Below the pieces are notes generated by a model, which saw only the letters and a program-made list of their open reading frames with translations, was not told the DNA's origin and made no database searches. This document shows, piece by piece, positions 49,728-59,943 of a stretch of 64,000 nucleotides of DNA. Numbering within the stretch: position 1 is the stretch's first letter; every line of letters starts with the position of its first letter. The DNA is from Amycolatopsis sp. FDAARGOS 1241 (GTDB lineage Bacteria; Actinomycetota; Actinomycetes; Mycobacteriales; Pseudonocardiaceae): contig NZ_CP069526.1 of assembly GCF_016889705.1 (NCBI RefSeq), forward strand, positions 9,700,001-9,764,000, in the 5' to 3' direction. Made by a program: the position numbers and the translations under genes.

Positions 49728-50474
49728 GTGTCCACCACCCCCGTGAGCACCCGACGTGTTCTGATCGTGATGCCCGCCCTCAACGAGCAGGCCAGCGTCG
49801 GCGCCGTCATCAGCCAGGTCAGGTCCTCGCTCCCGGGCATGGACGTGCTGGTCGTCGACGACGGATCGGTGGATGCCACGGCCCAGCTCGCCCGCGCCGC
49901 GGGCGCCGAAGTGGCCCGTCTGGCCGTGAACCTCGGCGTCGGCGGGGCGATGCGCACCGGCTTCCGCTACGCCGCCGCGCGCCGCTACGACGTCGTGGTG
50001 CAAGTGGACGCCGACGGCCAGCACGACCCCGAGGAGGTCGGCGCGCTGCTCGCGGCCCTCGACGCGGGCGCCGACATCGCGATCGGCTCCCGGTTCGCCG
50101 GCAAGGGCGCCTACCGCGCCGTCGGCCCGCGCAAGTACGCCATGGTCGTGCTCTCCTTCGTCTTCTCGCGCCTGGCCGGGCGCAAGCTCACCGACGTCAC
50201 GTCGGGCTTCAAGGCCATGGGGCCGCGCGCGATCGCGATGTTCGCGAACTACTACCCGGCCGAGTACCTCGGCGACACCGTCGAATCGCTCGTGATGGCG
50301 ATCCGGGCGAAGCTCACGATCGCCGAGGTGCCGGTCGTGATGCGCGAACGCGCCGGCGGCACACCCAGCCACTCGCCGGTGAAGTCGGCCGTCTACCTCT
50401 CCCGGGCCGGGCTCGCGCTGCTGCTGGCGCTCGTCCGGCGCCGTCCGTCCCTCGACTCGTCCGACGCAGCGTAA
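49728..50474 (+). CDS. Polyprenol-phosphate glycosyltransferase (GT2, DPM-like)
   Basis: GTG 49728, nine bases behind AAGG, starts this 248-residue enzyme; GTG 49719 is an alternative. The GT-A domain reads VLIVMPALNEQASVGAVISQ, VLVVDDGSVDATAQLARAAG, NLGVGGAMRTGFRYAAARRY and VVVQVDADGQHDPEEVGALL, with the DAD metal site and the QHDPEE motif of dolichyl/polyprenyl-phosphate mannose or glucose synthases. It has no C-terminal membrane domain; the 10-bp-distant DUF2304-like gene encodes a membrane partner that may serve that role. It should load a sugar onto a polyprenyl phosphate for use by GT-C enzymes. Confidence 0.9.
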   Translation: MSTTPVSTRRVLIVMPALNEQASVGAVISQVRSSLPGMDVLVVDDGSVDATAQLARAAGAEVARLAVNLGVGGAMRTGFRYAAARRYDVVVQVDADGQHDPEEVGALLAALDAGADIAIGSRFAGKGAYRAVGPRKYAMVVLSFVFSRLAGRKLTDVTSGFKAMGPRAIAMFANYYPAEYLGDTVESLVMAIRAKLTIAEVPVVMRERAGGTPSHSPVKSAVYLSRAGLALLLALVRRRPSLDSSDAA

Positions 50475-50483
50475 GGGGATTTC

Positions 50484-50921
50484 ATGGCCGGCTGGCGCGT
50501 ACTCAGCATCGTCGTCGCATGCCTGGTGCTGTTCGTCGTCGTCGAGATGATGCGGCGGCGGAAGCTGCGCGAGAAGTACGCGGGCGTGTGGCTCGTCGTC
50601 GCTGTCGGTGTCGTGGTGCTCGCGGTGATCCCCGAGGCCGCGGAGTTCCTGGCGAAGATCACGGGCGTGCAGACGCCGTCCAACTTCGTGTTCCTCCTGG
50701 CCGGTGTCGTGCTGGCACTGGTCGCGCTGCACCTGTCCACCGAGGTCGGGCACCTGGAGGAAGAGGTCCGGACCTCCGTGGAGGAGACGGCGCTGCTGCG
50801 TTGCGAGCTCGAGGACACCAAGAAGGAACTCGAAGCCCGGATCGCGTCGCTCGAGGCCAAGATCGGTGCGCCGGACGACGTGGAGGGCCTGCCCGAAGTG
50901 AGTCCCGCACGCGTTCGCTGA
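50484..50921 (+). CDS. DUF2304-family membrane protein
   Basis: This 145-residue protein follows the polyprenol-phosphate transferase by 10 bp. It has three membrane helices (VLSIVVACLVLFVVVEMMRR, VWLVVAVGVVVLAVIPEAAE, NFVFLLAGVVLALVALHLST), a basic loop after the first (RRRKLREKYAG) and a C-terminal coiled coil (EEVRTSVEETALLRCELEDT). DUF2304 genes commonly accompany GT2 polyprenol-phosphate transferases, and it probably anchors or regulates that enzyme at the membrane. Confidence 0.88.
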   Translation: MAGWRVLSIVVACLVLFVVVEMMRRRKLREKYAGVWLVVAVGVVVLAVIPEAAEFLAKITGVQTPSNFVFLLAGVVLALVALHLSTEVGHLEEEVRTSVEETALLRCELEDTKKELEARIASLEAKIGAPDDVEGLPEVSPARVR

Positions 50922-50959
50922 TCTCCGCGCTGCGCGCCGCCCCGCCTCGGCTGGGTGGT

Positions 50960-51445
50960 GTGCGCGTTCTCGCGGTCGACGGGCCTTCCGGGGCCGGTAA
51001 GTCGACCTTCGCCGCGAAGGTGGTCGCCGCGCTCGGCGCGCGAACGGCGCTGGTGAGCACGGACGCGTTCGCCACGTGGGAGTGTCCCGTCGCGTGGTGG
51101 CCGCAGCTGGAGCGCGGGGTGCTGGCACCGCTTGCACACGGACGGCCCGGGGAGTACCGGAAGGTGGACTGGACCTCCGGGGAACCACGGCCCGGCGAGC
51201 TCGTGCGGCTGCCCGTGCCGGACGTCCTGGTGCTGGAAGGCGTCTCCAGCGGCCGCCGCTCGATCCGACCGCGCCTGTCGCACCTGTGCTGGCTCGAAGG
51301 CGGCACGGAAGCCGAACGCCTCGACCGCGCCGTCGCGCGCGACGGTGAAGCGTCGCGCGAAGAGCTCCGCCGCTGGCAGGCCTTCGAACGAGGCTGGTTC
51401 GCAGTCGACGAGACCCGCGAAGCAGCGCAAACGCGCTTGCCATAA
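50960..51445 (+). CDS. Uridine kinase-like P-loop protein
   Basis: The readable product is a small nucleoside-kinase-like P-loop protein: VRVLAVDGPSGAGKSTFAAK with Walker A, LVSTDAFATWECPVAWWPQL with the Asp, VLVLEGVSSGRRSIRPRLSH, and the lid region LDRAVARDGEASREELRRWQ. GTG 50960 is the first normal start codon and gives 161 residues. Homology-like sequence (SLISALRAAPPRLGG) extends further upstream to about 50918, overlapping the end of the DUF2304 gene, so a rarer start may be used. The substrate is unknown. Confidence 0.75.
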   Translation: MRVLAVDGPSGAGKSTFAAKVVAALGARTALVSTDAFATWECPVAWWPQLERGVLAPLAHGRPGEYRKVDWTSGEPRPGELVRLPVPDVLVLEGVSSGRRSIRPRLSHLCWLEGGTEAERLDRAVARDGEASREELRRWQAFERGWFAVDETREAAQTRLP

Positions 51446-51871
51446 GGGAAAGACCCACGTTCCGGTTCCGTCTCCCACATTGGTGGAACCACTGCTCGAA
51501 AGGCGGTTTCAAGGCGGGCGCGGGAATGGATTGGACCGCCCGTCCGGCACCGTCATCCGCCTTGCGAACCCGCCTAAATCGGGCTGTCGTGATCGTCACC
51601 GGCCGTCCGGTACGACCCGAAAACCACCTTCAGGACTAGGCCATTGGAGTGGCGATAGTGCCACTCTCCGTACCAAAGCGACAAAATCCATTACGGTACG
51701 TACACAATTCTGGACACATTGCGGTGAGTTTCGTCCTTACGTAGCGCGATCGTAACCTCACGTGCTTAAGTGCGGGCCGAGTTCCCGCTAGTGTCGGCGA
51801 GCACACCGATCGTCCGAGTTGTTCCTGACCGACCGGACGGTTTAGACCGAACATCTCCCAAGGGGTGCCAG
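51446..51871 (+). promoter_or_regulatory. Upstream region of the peptide transporter operon
   Basis: This 426-bp stretch has no gene. The part from about 51640 to 51770 is markedly richer in A and T than its surroundings (e.g. GCGACAAAATCCATTACGG), as expected for a promoter region. AAGGGGTGCCAG precedes ATG 51872. I could not fix a single -35/-10 pair. Confidence 0.5.
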
Positions 51872-53542
51872 ATGCAGCAATTGCGCCTGACCCGAACACG
51901 TCGAGCGGCCCTGATCGGGTTCGCCGGTGTGCTCGCGGTCTCGCTCACCGCGTGCGCGGAGTCGAAGCGCGACGAGGCCGGAGGTGGTGGCACCGGCGGC
52001 ACGATGGTCTTCGGTGACACCGGCAACCCGAAGATGTTCGACCCCGCCTTCAATGACGACGGCGAGACGTTCCGGATCACCCGGCAGATGCTCGACACGC
52101 TGATCCAGAACAAGGCCGGCACCGCCGAGCTGGAGCCGTCGCTCGCCACGAAGTGGGAGCCGAGCAACGACGGCAAGACCTGGACCTTCACCCTCAAGCA
52201 GGGCGTGAAGTTCAGCGACGGCACGGCCTTCGACGCCAGCGCGGTCTGCTTCAACTTCGACCGCTGGTACAACATGAAGGGCGCCGCGGCCCAGAGTCAG
52301 ATGATCTACTACGGCGACGTCTTCGAGGGCTTCGCCCACAACGAGGGCGACGCGGGCGGTGACCCTGTCTACAAGAGCTGCGAGGCGAAGGACCCGTCGA
52401 CCGCGGTCATCAACCTGAACAAGGCCAAGGGTGCGTTCCCCGCCGCGTTCACGCTGCCGTCGTTCGCGATCCAGAGCCCGACCGCGCTGAAGCAGTACGA
52501 CGCGGACAAGGTCACGCAGTCCGGTGATTCCTTCACCTACAGCGACTACGCGTACAAGCACGTGACCGGCACCGGCCCGTTCAAGTTCTCCAGCTGGGAC
52601 CAGGGCAAGGGCGAGATCACGCTGGTGCGCAACGACACCAGCTACGCGCCGGCGAAGCTCGACAAGCTCGTCTTCAAGGTCATCCCCGACGAGAACGCCC
52701 GCAAGCAGGCGCTGAAGGCCGGCGACATCCAGGGGTACGACTTCCCGGCCCCGGCCGACTACGGGCTGCTGCGCAACGAGGGTGAGCAGGTCCTCATCCG
52801 CCCGTCGTTCAACGTGCTGTACCTGGGCATCAACCAGTCCGGCAACCCGAAGCTCAAGGACCCGCGCGTGCGCCAGGCCCTGGCCTACGGCATCAACCGC
52901 GAGCAGTTCGTGAAGTCGAAGCTGGCCGAGGGTTCCGAGGTCGCCACCGAGTTCGTGCCGAAGGCCATCTCGGGTTACACCGACGACGTCACCAAGTACC
53001 CGTACGACCCGAACAAGGCCAAGCAGCTCCTGCAGCAGGCCGGCGCTACGGGTCTGACGCTGAAGTTCTACTACCCGACCGAGGTCACCCGGCCCTACAT
53101 GCCGAACCCGGCCGACACGTTCACCTCGATCTCCGAGGACCTGAAGAACATCGGCATCACCATCCAGCCGGTGGCCGAGCCGTGGAACGGTGGCTACAAG
53201 GACGACGTGCAGAAGTTCGGCAAGCAGGACCTGCACCTGCTCGGCTGGACCGGTGACTACAACGATGCCGGCAACTTCGTCGGCACGTTCTTCGGCCGGG
53301 AGAAGAAGGAGTTCGGCTTCACCAACCCCGACCTGTTCAACGCTCTCGCGCAGGCGGACGCTTCGCCGGCCGGTGACGCGCACGCCAAGGCGTACCAGAA
53401 CGTGAACAAGATGATCATGGACTACCTGCCCGCCATCCCGATCGCCTACCCGACGCCGGCGATCGTGGTCGGTCCGAAGATCAAGGGTGTGGTGGCCAGC
53501 CCGCTCACCGACGAACGCTTCAACAACGTCACGATCGGCTGA
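51872..53542 (+). CDS. Peptide/oligopeptide ABC transporter substrate-binding lipoprotein
   Basis: ATG 51872 opens a lipoprotein signal (RRAALIGFAGVLAVSLTACA with the lipobox LTAC). The 556-residue product is a family 5 solute-binding protein: MVFGDTGNPKMFDPAFNDDG, ELEPSLATKWEPSNDGKTWT, FTLKQGVKFSDGTAFDASAV, VTGTGPFKFSSWDQG, ALKAGDIQGYDF, DPRVRQALAYGINREQF. It captures peptides or similar ligands outside the cell for the permeases encoded downstream. A strong hairpin separates it from those genes, which would let the binding protein be made in excess. Confidence 0.93.
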   Translation: MQQLRLTRTRRAALIGFAGVLAVSLTACAESKRDEAGGGGTGGTMVFGDTGNPKMFDPAFNDDGETFRITRQMLDTLIQNKAGTAELEPSLATKWEPSNDGKTWTFTLKQGVKFSDGTAFDASAVCFNFDRWYNMKGAAAQSQMIYYGDVFEGFAHNEGDAGGDPVYKSCEAKDPSTAVINLNKAKGAFPAAFTLPSFAIQSPTALKQYDADKVTQSGDSFTYSDYAYKHVTGTGPFKFSSWDQGKGEITLVRNDTSYAPAKLDKLVFKVIPDENARKQALKAGDIQGYDFPAPADYGLLRNEGEQVLIRPSFNVLYLGINQSGNPKLKDPRVRQALAYGINREQFVKSKLAEGSEVATEFVPKAISGYTDDVTKYPYDPNKAKQLLQQAGATGLTLKFYYPTEVTRPYMPNPADTFTSISEDLKNIGITIQPVAEPWNGGYKDDVQKFGKQDLHLLGWTGDYNDAGNFVGTFFGREKKEFGFTNPDLFNALAQADASPAGDAHAKAYQNVNKMIMDYLPAIPIAYPTPAIVVGPKIKGVVASPLTDERFNNVTIG

Positions 53543-53567
53543 CGTGGACTTCTGAGCAGCCGGGCTG

Positions 53568-53595
53568 GGGGGCAGGTGCTACCGCGCCTGCCCCC
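53568..53595 (+). terminator. Attenuator-like hairpin inside the transporter operon
   Basis: A 12-bp stem with one G-U pair (53568-53579 with 53584-53595), a 4-nt loop and a short T run (CCCTTTG) lies between the binding-protein and permease genes. It probably allows partial read-through. Confidence 0.65.
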
Positions 53596-53633
53596 TTTGC
53601 CCACGTGCCCGGGCTGTACACAAAGGACTACAA

Positions 53634-54635
53634 GTGCTCCGTTTCCTCGTGCGTCGGGTGCTACAAGCGATTCCGACGCTTCTCATCCTGTCCATCCTGG
53701 TCTTCGCGTGGTTGCGCTCGCTCCCCGGTGGCCCGGCCGCCGCGCTGCTGGGTGACAAGGCGACCCCGGAGAAGATCGCCAGCCTCAACCACGTGCTCGG
53801 GCTGGACCAGCCGATCATCTTGCAGTACTTCAAGTTCCTCGGCCGAGCCGTCACCGGGGACTTCGGCAACTCGCTGGTGTCCGCGCAGCCGGTGATGTCG
53901 GAGATCGGCACCTTCCTGCCGGCCACCATCGAGCTCGGCCTGTCGGCGATGATCATCGCGGTCGTCCTCGGCGTGCCCTTCGGCTACCTCGCCGCCCGCT
54001 TCCGCGGCGGCATCCCCGACAACATCATCATCGTGCTGACGCTGATTGGCGTTGCGGTACCGGTGTTCTTCCTCGGCTACATGATGCAGGACCTGCTCGC
54101 CGCCCCGCTCGGGCTGCCGTCGCAGGGCCGCCAGGCGCCCGGCATCGACGCCACCAGCATCACCAACTTCGCCATCCTCGACGGCATCATGACGAGCGAG
54201 TGGGACGCCGTCTGGGACGCGATCAAGCACCTGATCCTGCCGGCGTTCGCGCTGGCGACCATCCCGCTCGCGGTGATCACGCGCATCACGCGCGCCTCGG
54301 TGCTCGACGTGTTCAACGAAGACTTCCTCCGCACGGCCAACTCCAAAGGCCTCACGCAGCCGGTGATCCGGCGGCGGCACGTGCTGCGCAACGCGTTGCT
54401 CCCGGTGGTCACGACCATCGGCCTGCAGACGGGTGCGCTGCTCGGTGGCGCGGTGCTGACCGAGCGGGTCTTCAACTTCCGCGGCCTCGGCTTCCTGCTG
54501 GCCGAAGGTATCGAACGGCGTGACTACCCCCGGCTGCAGGCGCTGCTGCTGTTCGGGGCTCTGGTGTACGTGCTGGTGAACATGCTGGTCGACATCTCGT
54601 ACGGGATCATCGACCCGAGGGTGCGTGTGCGATGA
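53634..54635 (+). CDS. Peptide ABC transporter permease (DppB/OppB type)
   Basis: GTG 53634 starts this 333-residue permease (LRFLVRRVLQAIPTLLILSI). The DppB signature loop (NHVLGLDQPIILQYFKFLGR, GDFGNSLVSAQPV) and six membrane helices are present, and the coupling loop that contacts the ATPase is FLRTANSKGLTQPVIRRRHV. It pairs with the DppC-type permease, whose start overlaps its stop by 4 bp. Confidence 0.94.
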   Translation: MLRFLVRRVLQAIPTLLILSILVFAWLRSLPGGPAAALLGDKATPEKIASLNHVLGLDQPIILQYFKFLGRAVTGDFGNSLVSAQPVMSEIGTFLPATIELGLSAMIIAVVLGVPFGYLAARFRGGIPDNIIIVLTLIGVAVPVFFLGYMMQDLLAAPLGLPSQGRQAPGIDATSITNFAILDGIMTSEWDAVWDAIKHLILPAFALATIPLAVITRITRASVLDVFNEDFLRTANSKGLTQPVIRRRHVLRNALLPVVTTIGLQTGALLGGAVLTERVFNFRGLGFLLAEGIERRDYPRLQALLLFGALVYVLVNMLVDISYGIIDPRVRVR

Positions 54636-55567
54636 ACACTTTGCTTGCCAAGAAGAAAGAGCCGATCGACAAGCTCGCGAAGTCGTCGGCGAGCGGCCGG
54701 AGCCTCGGGGCCGAAGCGCTGCGGCGCATGCTCCGCAGCCCGGTCGCGATCACCGGTGGCGTGATCACGTTGCTGTTCCTGCTGCTGGCGATCTTCGCGC
54801 CGCTGATCGCGCCGAAGGACCCGCAGGTGCGTTACCTGCAGAGCCAGGTGGAGCTGGGCCGCGGCATCATCCCGGGCCCGCAGCCGGGGTTCCCGCTGGG
54901 CGTCGACGACTTCGGCCGCGACTTCCTGTCGCGGCTCATCGTCGGGGCGCAGCAGACGCTGATCGTCGGGGTGCTCGCCACCCTGATCGGCGTGCTCCTG
55001 GGTGTGCTCATCGGTGGTCTCGCGGGTGCGTTCGGCGGCTGGGTCGACACCGTCCTCATGCGACTGGTCGACGTGCTGCTGTCGTTCCCGTCGCTGCTGC
55101 TGGCGATCTCCATCGCGGCGCTGTTCGCGAAGCCGAGCCAGTGGACGGTGATCCTCGCCGTGTCGATCATCGGCGTGCCGATCTTCGCCCGGCTGCTGCG
55201 CGGATCCATGCTGGCGCAACGGGAAGCGGACCACGTGCTGGCCGCGACGTCGCTGGGCGTGAAGCGCACGACGATCGTGTTCCGCCACATGCTGCCGAAC
55301 TCGGTCGGCCCGGTAATCGTGCAGGCCACGCTGACGCTGGCCACCGCGATCCTGGAAGCCGCCGCCCTGTCGTTCCTCGGCCTGGGCGACCCGGACCCGA
55401 CGCGGGCTGAGTGGGGACTGATGCTGGGCAACGCTTCGCGCCAGTTCCTCGACATCCGCCCGGAGCTCGCGTACTACCCGGCCATCGCGATCATCGTGGT
55501 GGCACTCGGGTTCACGCTGCTCGGCGAGTCCCTGCGCGAAGCCCTCGACCCGAAGAACCGGCGGTAA
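54632..55567 (+). CDS. Peptide ABC transporter permease (DppC/OppC type)
   Basis: This 311-residue permease begins with a cytosolic tail rich in Lys (NTLLAKKKEPIDKLAKSSAS) and the first helix AITGGVITLLFLLLAIFAPL. The family signature FPLGVDDFGRDFLSRLIVGA and the ATPase-coupling loop MLAQREADHVLAATSLGVKR are clear, followed by HMLPNSVGPVIVQATLTLAT. It overlaps the upstream permease gene by ATGA and the first ATPase gene starts 3 bp downstream. Confidence 0.94.
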   Translation: MNTLLAKKKEPIDKLAKSSASGRSLGAEALRRMLRSPVAITGGVITLLFLLLAIFAPLIAPKDPQVRYLQSQVELGRGIIPGPQPGFPLGVDDFGRDFLSRLIVGAQQTLIVGVLATLIGVLLGVLIGGLAGAFGGWVDTVLMRLVDVLLSFPSLLLAISIAALFAKPSQWTVILAVSIIGVPIFARLLRGSMLAQREADHVLAATSLGVKRTTIVFRHMLPNSVGPVIVQATLTLATAILEAAALSFLGLGDPDPTRAEWGLMLGNASRQFLDIRPELAYYPAIAIIVVALGFTLLGESLREALDPKNRR

Positions 55568-55570
55568 ACC

Positions 55571-57687
<2,117 letters not shown>

Positions 57688-57690
57688 CCC

Positions 57691-57731
57691 CCGAGCGGCG
57701 GCGAGTCCACTTCGGACTCGCCGCCGCTCGG
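57691..57731 (+). terminator. Terminator of the peptide transporter operon
   Basis: A perfect 18-bp stem (57691-57708 with 57714-57731), 5-nt loop, followed by TTTTT. It also lies just past the end of the convergent gene at 57736. Confidence 0.95.
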
Positions 57732-57735
57732 TTTT

Positions 57736-58158
57736 TCAGGGCTGCAGGTCGATCGCGGCGCGGAAGCTGCCGTCCATGGCGAACGGCGTCGAGTTGTGCT
57801 CGTGCACGATCCGCCACGTGCCGTCGACGCGGCGCAAGCACAGCGTCGAGCGGAACCACAGCGTGAACGGCTCGCTCATCCCGGCGGGCACGGCCGACAT
57901 CCTGGTGAGGCTCGTGACGAACGCCAGGTCGCCGGACACCGTCACCTCGGGGTCGCGGTACTCGTACATCACCGGGCTGTCGAAGGTGCCGAACCACTTC
58001 GTGAGGAACTCCGCCGACGCGCCGGTGGTGCGCAGCGGCGGCGCGAGGTCGAACTTCACGGCGCCGGCGGCGTAGCCCGCGACCAGCCGCTCGGGATCCT
58101 TGGCGTGCATCGCGCAGGTGCGCTCGGCCAGCAGGTTCCGGATCTCGGTTTCGGACAT
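57736..58158 (-). CDS. SnoaL/NTF2-like protein
   Basis: This 140-residue protein is a single NTF2-like domain: an N-terminal helical part (SETEIRNLLAERTCAMHAKD, PERLVAGYAAGAVKFDLAPP), then strands ending TLCLRRVDGTWRIVHEHNST. The DGTWRIVHEH segment is typical of SnoaL-like/ketosteroid isomerase-like proteins found beside ECF sigma factors. The start codon lies 104 bp from the divergent DGPF gene, and the two share a symmetrical promoter candidate at 58198-58233, so it probably belongs to the same sigma regulon. The ligand or reaction is unknown. Confidence 0.87.
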   Translation of the reverse strand: MSETEIRNLLAERTCAMHAKDPERLVAGYAAGAVKFDLAPPLRTTGASAEFLTKWFGTFDSPVMYEYRDPEVTVSGDLAFVTSLTRMSAVPAGMSEPFTLWFRSTLCLRRVDGTWRIVHEHNSTPFAMDGSFRAAIDLQP

Positions 58159-58197
58159 TTTGTGCTCTCCTTGTGTTCGCCGTCGTTGCGTTCACCG

Positions 58198-58233
58198 GGG
58201 ACGTCGAAGCCCGGCCGGCGGCTTCGACGTCCC
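58198..58233. promoter_or_regulatory. Symmetrical inverted repeat in the divergent ECF promoter
   Basis: GGGACGTCGAAGCC (58198-58211) is repeated in perfect inversion at 58220-58233 with 8 bp between. Read rightward it offers CGTCGA (58202-58207), 17 bp and CGAC (58225-58228); read leftward it offers the same elements with the same spacing. As I recall, ECF42-type promoters use a TGTCGA-like -35 and a CGAC/CGTC-like -10, so this would be one sequence serving both directions. Confidence 0.55.
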
Positions 58234-58262
58234 GGGAGAAGACGATTACGAGGAGGCACCCG

Positions 58263-58643
58263 ATGAAGTACCTGGTCCTGATCTACGGCAACCCGGCGTC
58301 GCGTTCGGTGTGGGCGAGCATGAGCGACGAGCAGAAAGCCGCGGGCCTGCGTGCGTACGTCGAGTTCAACGAGGAGCTCGACAGCTCCGGCGAACGCATC
58401 GTGTCCGAGCGGCTGGCCGCGCCCGAGCTCACGAAACAGGTCATCGTGCGCGACGAACAGGTCAGCACCACCGACGGGCCGTTCGCGGAGATCAAGGAGC
58501 AGCTCGCCGGCATCTACCTGCTGGAGTGCGAGACGGAGGAACGCGCGCTGGCGATCGCGGCGCGCATCCCGGAGGCGCCGTACGCGACGATCGAGGTCCG
58601 GCCCGTGATGGGCCTGACCGGCGACGTGGACTTCGAGCTGTGA
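58263..58643 (+). CDS. YCII-related DGPF-domain protein
   Basis: This 126-residue protein starts at ATG 58263 behind GAGGAGG. MKYLVLIYGNPASRS opens a ferredoxin-like YCII fold and STTDGPFAEIKEQLAGIYLL carries the DGPF motif that names the family. DGPF genes are almost always next to an ECF42-type sigma factor, as here, where the sigma gene overlaps by GTGA. Its role is unknown; a link to stress or metabolic response is suggested for the family. Confidence 0.92.
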   Translation: MKYLVLIYGNPASRSVWASMSDEQKAAGLRAYVEFNEELDSSGERIVSERLAAPELTKQVIVRDEQVSTTDGPFAEIKEQLAGIYLLECETEERALAIAARIPEAPYATIEVRPVMGLTGDVDFEL

Positions 58644-59836
58644 TCGAGGGTCTCCTGCGCGAGCTGGCGCCGCAGGTCCTCACCGCGCTCGTGCGCCGCT
58701 ACGGCGGGTTCGACACGTGTGAGGACGCCGTGCAGGAGGCCCTGCTCGCCGCCGCGCTGCAGTGGCCGCGCGATGGCGTGCCGGACAAGCCCAAAGCGTG
58801 GCTCATCACTACGGCCTCGCGTCGGCGGATCGAGCTGTTCCGCCGTGAAACCGCACGCCAGCGGCGTGAGGAGACCGTGGCGGCGCTGGCGCCACCCGAC
58901 CCGGACCCGGCTCCGGCCGTGGACGACACGCTCACGTTGCTGCTGCTGTGCTGCCACCCGGCGCTGACGCGCCCGTCGCAGGTCGCGTTGACGCTGCGAG
59001 CCGTGGGCGGCCTGACGACGGCTGAGATCGCGCGGGCGTTCCTCGTGCCGGAGGCGACGATCGGCCAGCGCATCAGCCGCGCGAAGCAGAAGGTGAAGGG
59101 CACGTCGTTCAGCCTGCCGCCGGCGGACGAGCGGCCCGCTCGCGTCGCGGCCGTGCTGCAGGTGCTGTACCTGATCTTCACCGAGGGCCACACGGCGAGC
59201 GCGGGCACGGCCGTCGACCGCGTGGAGCTCACGGCGGAGGCGATCCGGCTCACACGGCAGCTGCACGCCGAGCTGCCCGAAGACGGCGAGGTCACGGGGC
59301 TGCTGGCCCTGATGCTGCTCACCGGCGCTCGGCGGGCCGCCCGGCTCGGCCCGGACGGCACGATGGTCCCGCTCGCGGAGCAGGACCGGTCGCGGTGGGA
59401 CGCGGCCGCCATCGCCGAGGGCACCGCGCTCATCAGCCACGCGCTCGCGACCGCGCCCGTCGGCCCCTACCAGCTGCAGGCCGCGATCGCCGCCGTCCAC
59501 GACGAGGCGCCGGCCGCCGAGGACACCGACTGGCCGCAAATCCTGCTGCTCTACGACCTGCTGCGCCAGGTCGCGCCCGGACCGATGGTGACGCTCAACC
59601 GGCTCGTCGCGCTGGCGAAGGTCGAGGGCCCGGCCGCCGCCCTCGCCGAACTCGACGCGACGGAACAGCCGGACCACTACCGCGTGGACGTCGTCCGCGC
59701 GCACCTGCTCGAGCTGGCCGGTGACGCCGAGGCCGCCCGCGGGCACTACGCTGCGGCCGCGCGCCGGACGTTGAGCCTGCCCGAACGCCGGCACCTCGAG
59801 TCACGTGCTTTGCGTGGTATGTCCGGAAAACCCTGA
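58640..59836 (+). CDS. ECF sigma factor with C-terminal TPR-like extension (ECF42 type)
   Basis: This 398-residue sigma factor starts at GTG 58640, overlapping the DGPF gene. Region 2 (RRYGGFDTCEDAVQEALLAA, DKPKAWLITTASRRRIELFR) and region 4 (LTTAEIARAFLVPEATIGQR, ISRAKQKVKG) occupy the first 175 residues. About 220 helical residues follow, including EGHTASAGTAVDRVELTAEA and YQLQAAIAAVHDEA, the TPR-like extension diagnostic of ECF42. There is no anti-sigma gene; in this group the extension itself is thought to control activity. The likely targets are the DGPF and SnoaL-like genes at the shared promoter. Confidence 0.93.
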   Translation: MIEGLLRELAPQVLTALVRRYGGFDTCEDAVQEALLAAALQWPRDGVPDKPKAWLITTASRRRIELFRRETARQRREETVAALAPPDPDPAPAVDDTLTLLLLCCHPALTRPSQVALTLRAVGGLTTAEIARAFLVPEATIGQRISRAKQKVKGTSFSLPPADERPARVAAVLQVLYLIFTEGHTASAGTAVDRVELTAEAIRLTRQLHAELPEDGEVTGLLALMLLTGARRAARLGPDGTMVPLAEQDRSRWDAAAIAEGTALISHALATAPVGPYQLQAAIAAVHDEAPAAEDTDWPQILLLYDLLRQVAPGPMVTLNRLVALAKVEGPAAALAELDATEQPDHYRVDVVRAHLLELAGDAEAARGHYAAAARRTLSLPERRHLESRALRGMSGKP

Positions 59837-59943
59837 CCGAAGTCGGACCCCACCCCCGACCGAAGGCTGACGACCGCGCCCGTCGGCCCCGGTACGCTGC
59901 GGGGAAGACGTACGAATCCGGCAAGCCGCAGGGGGTAGGGGTA

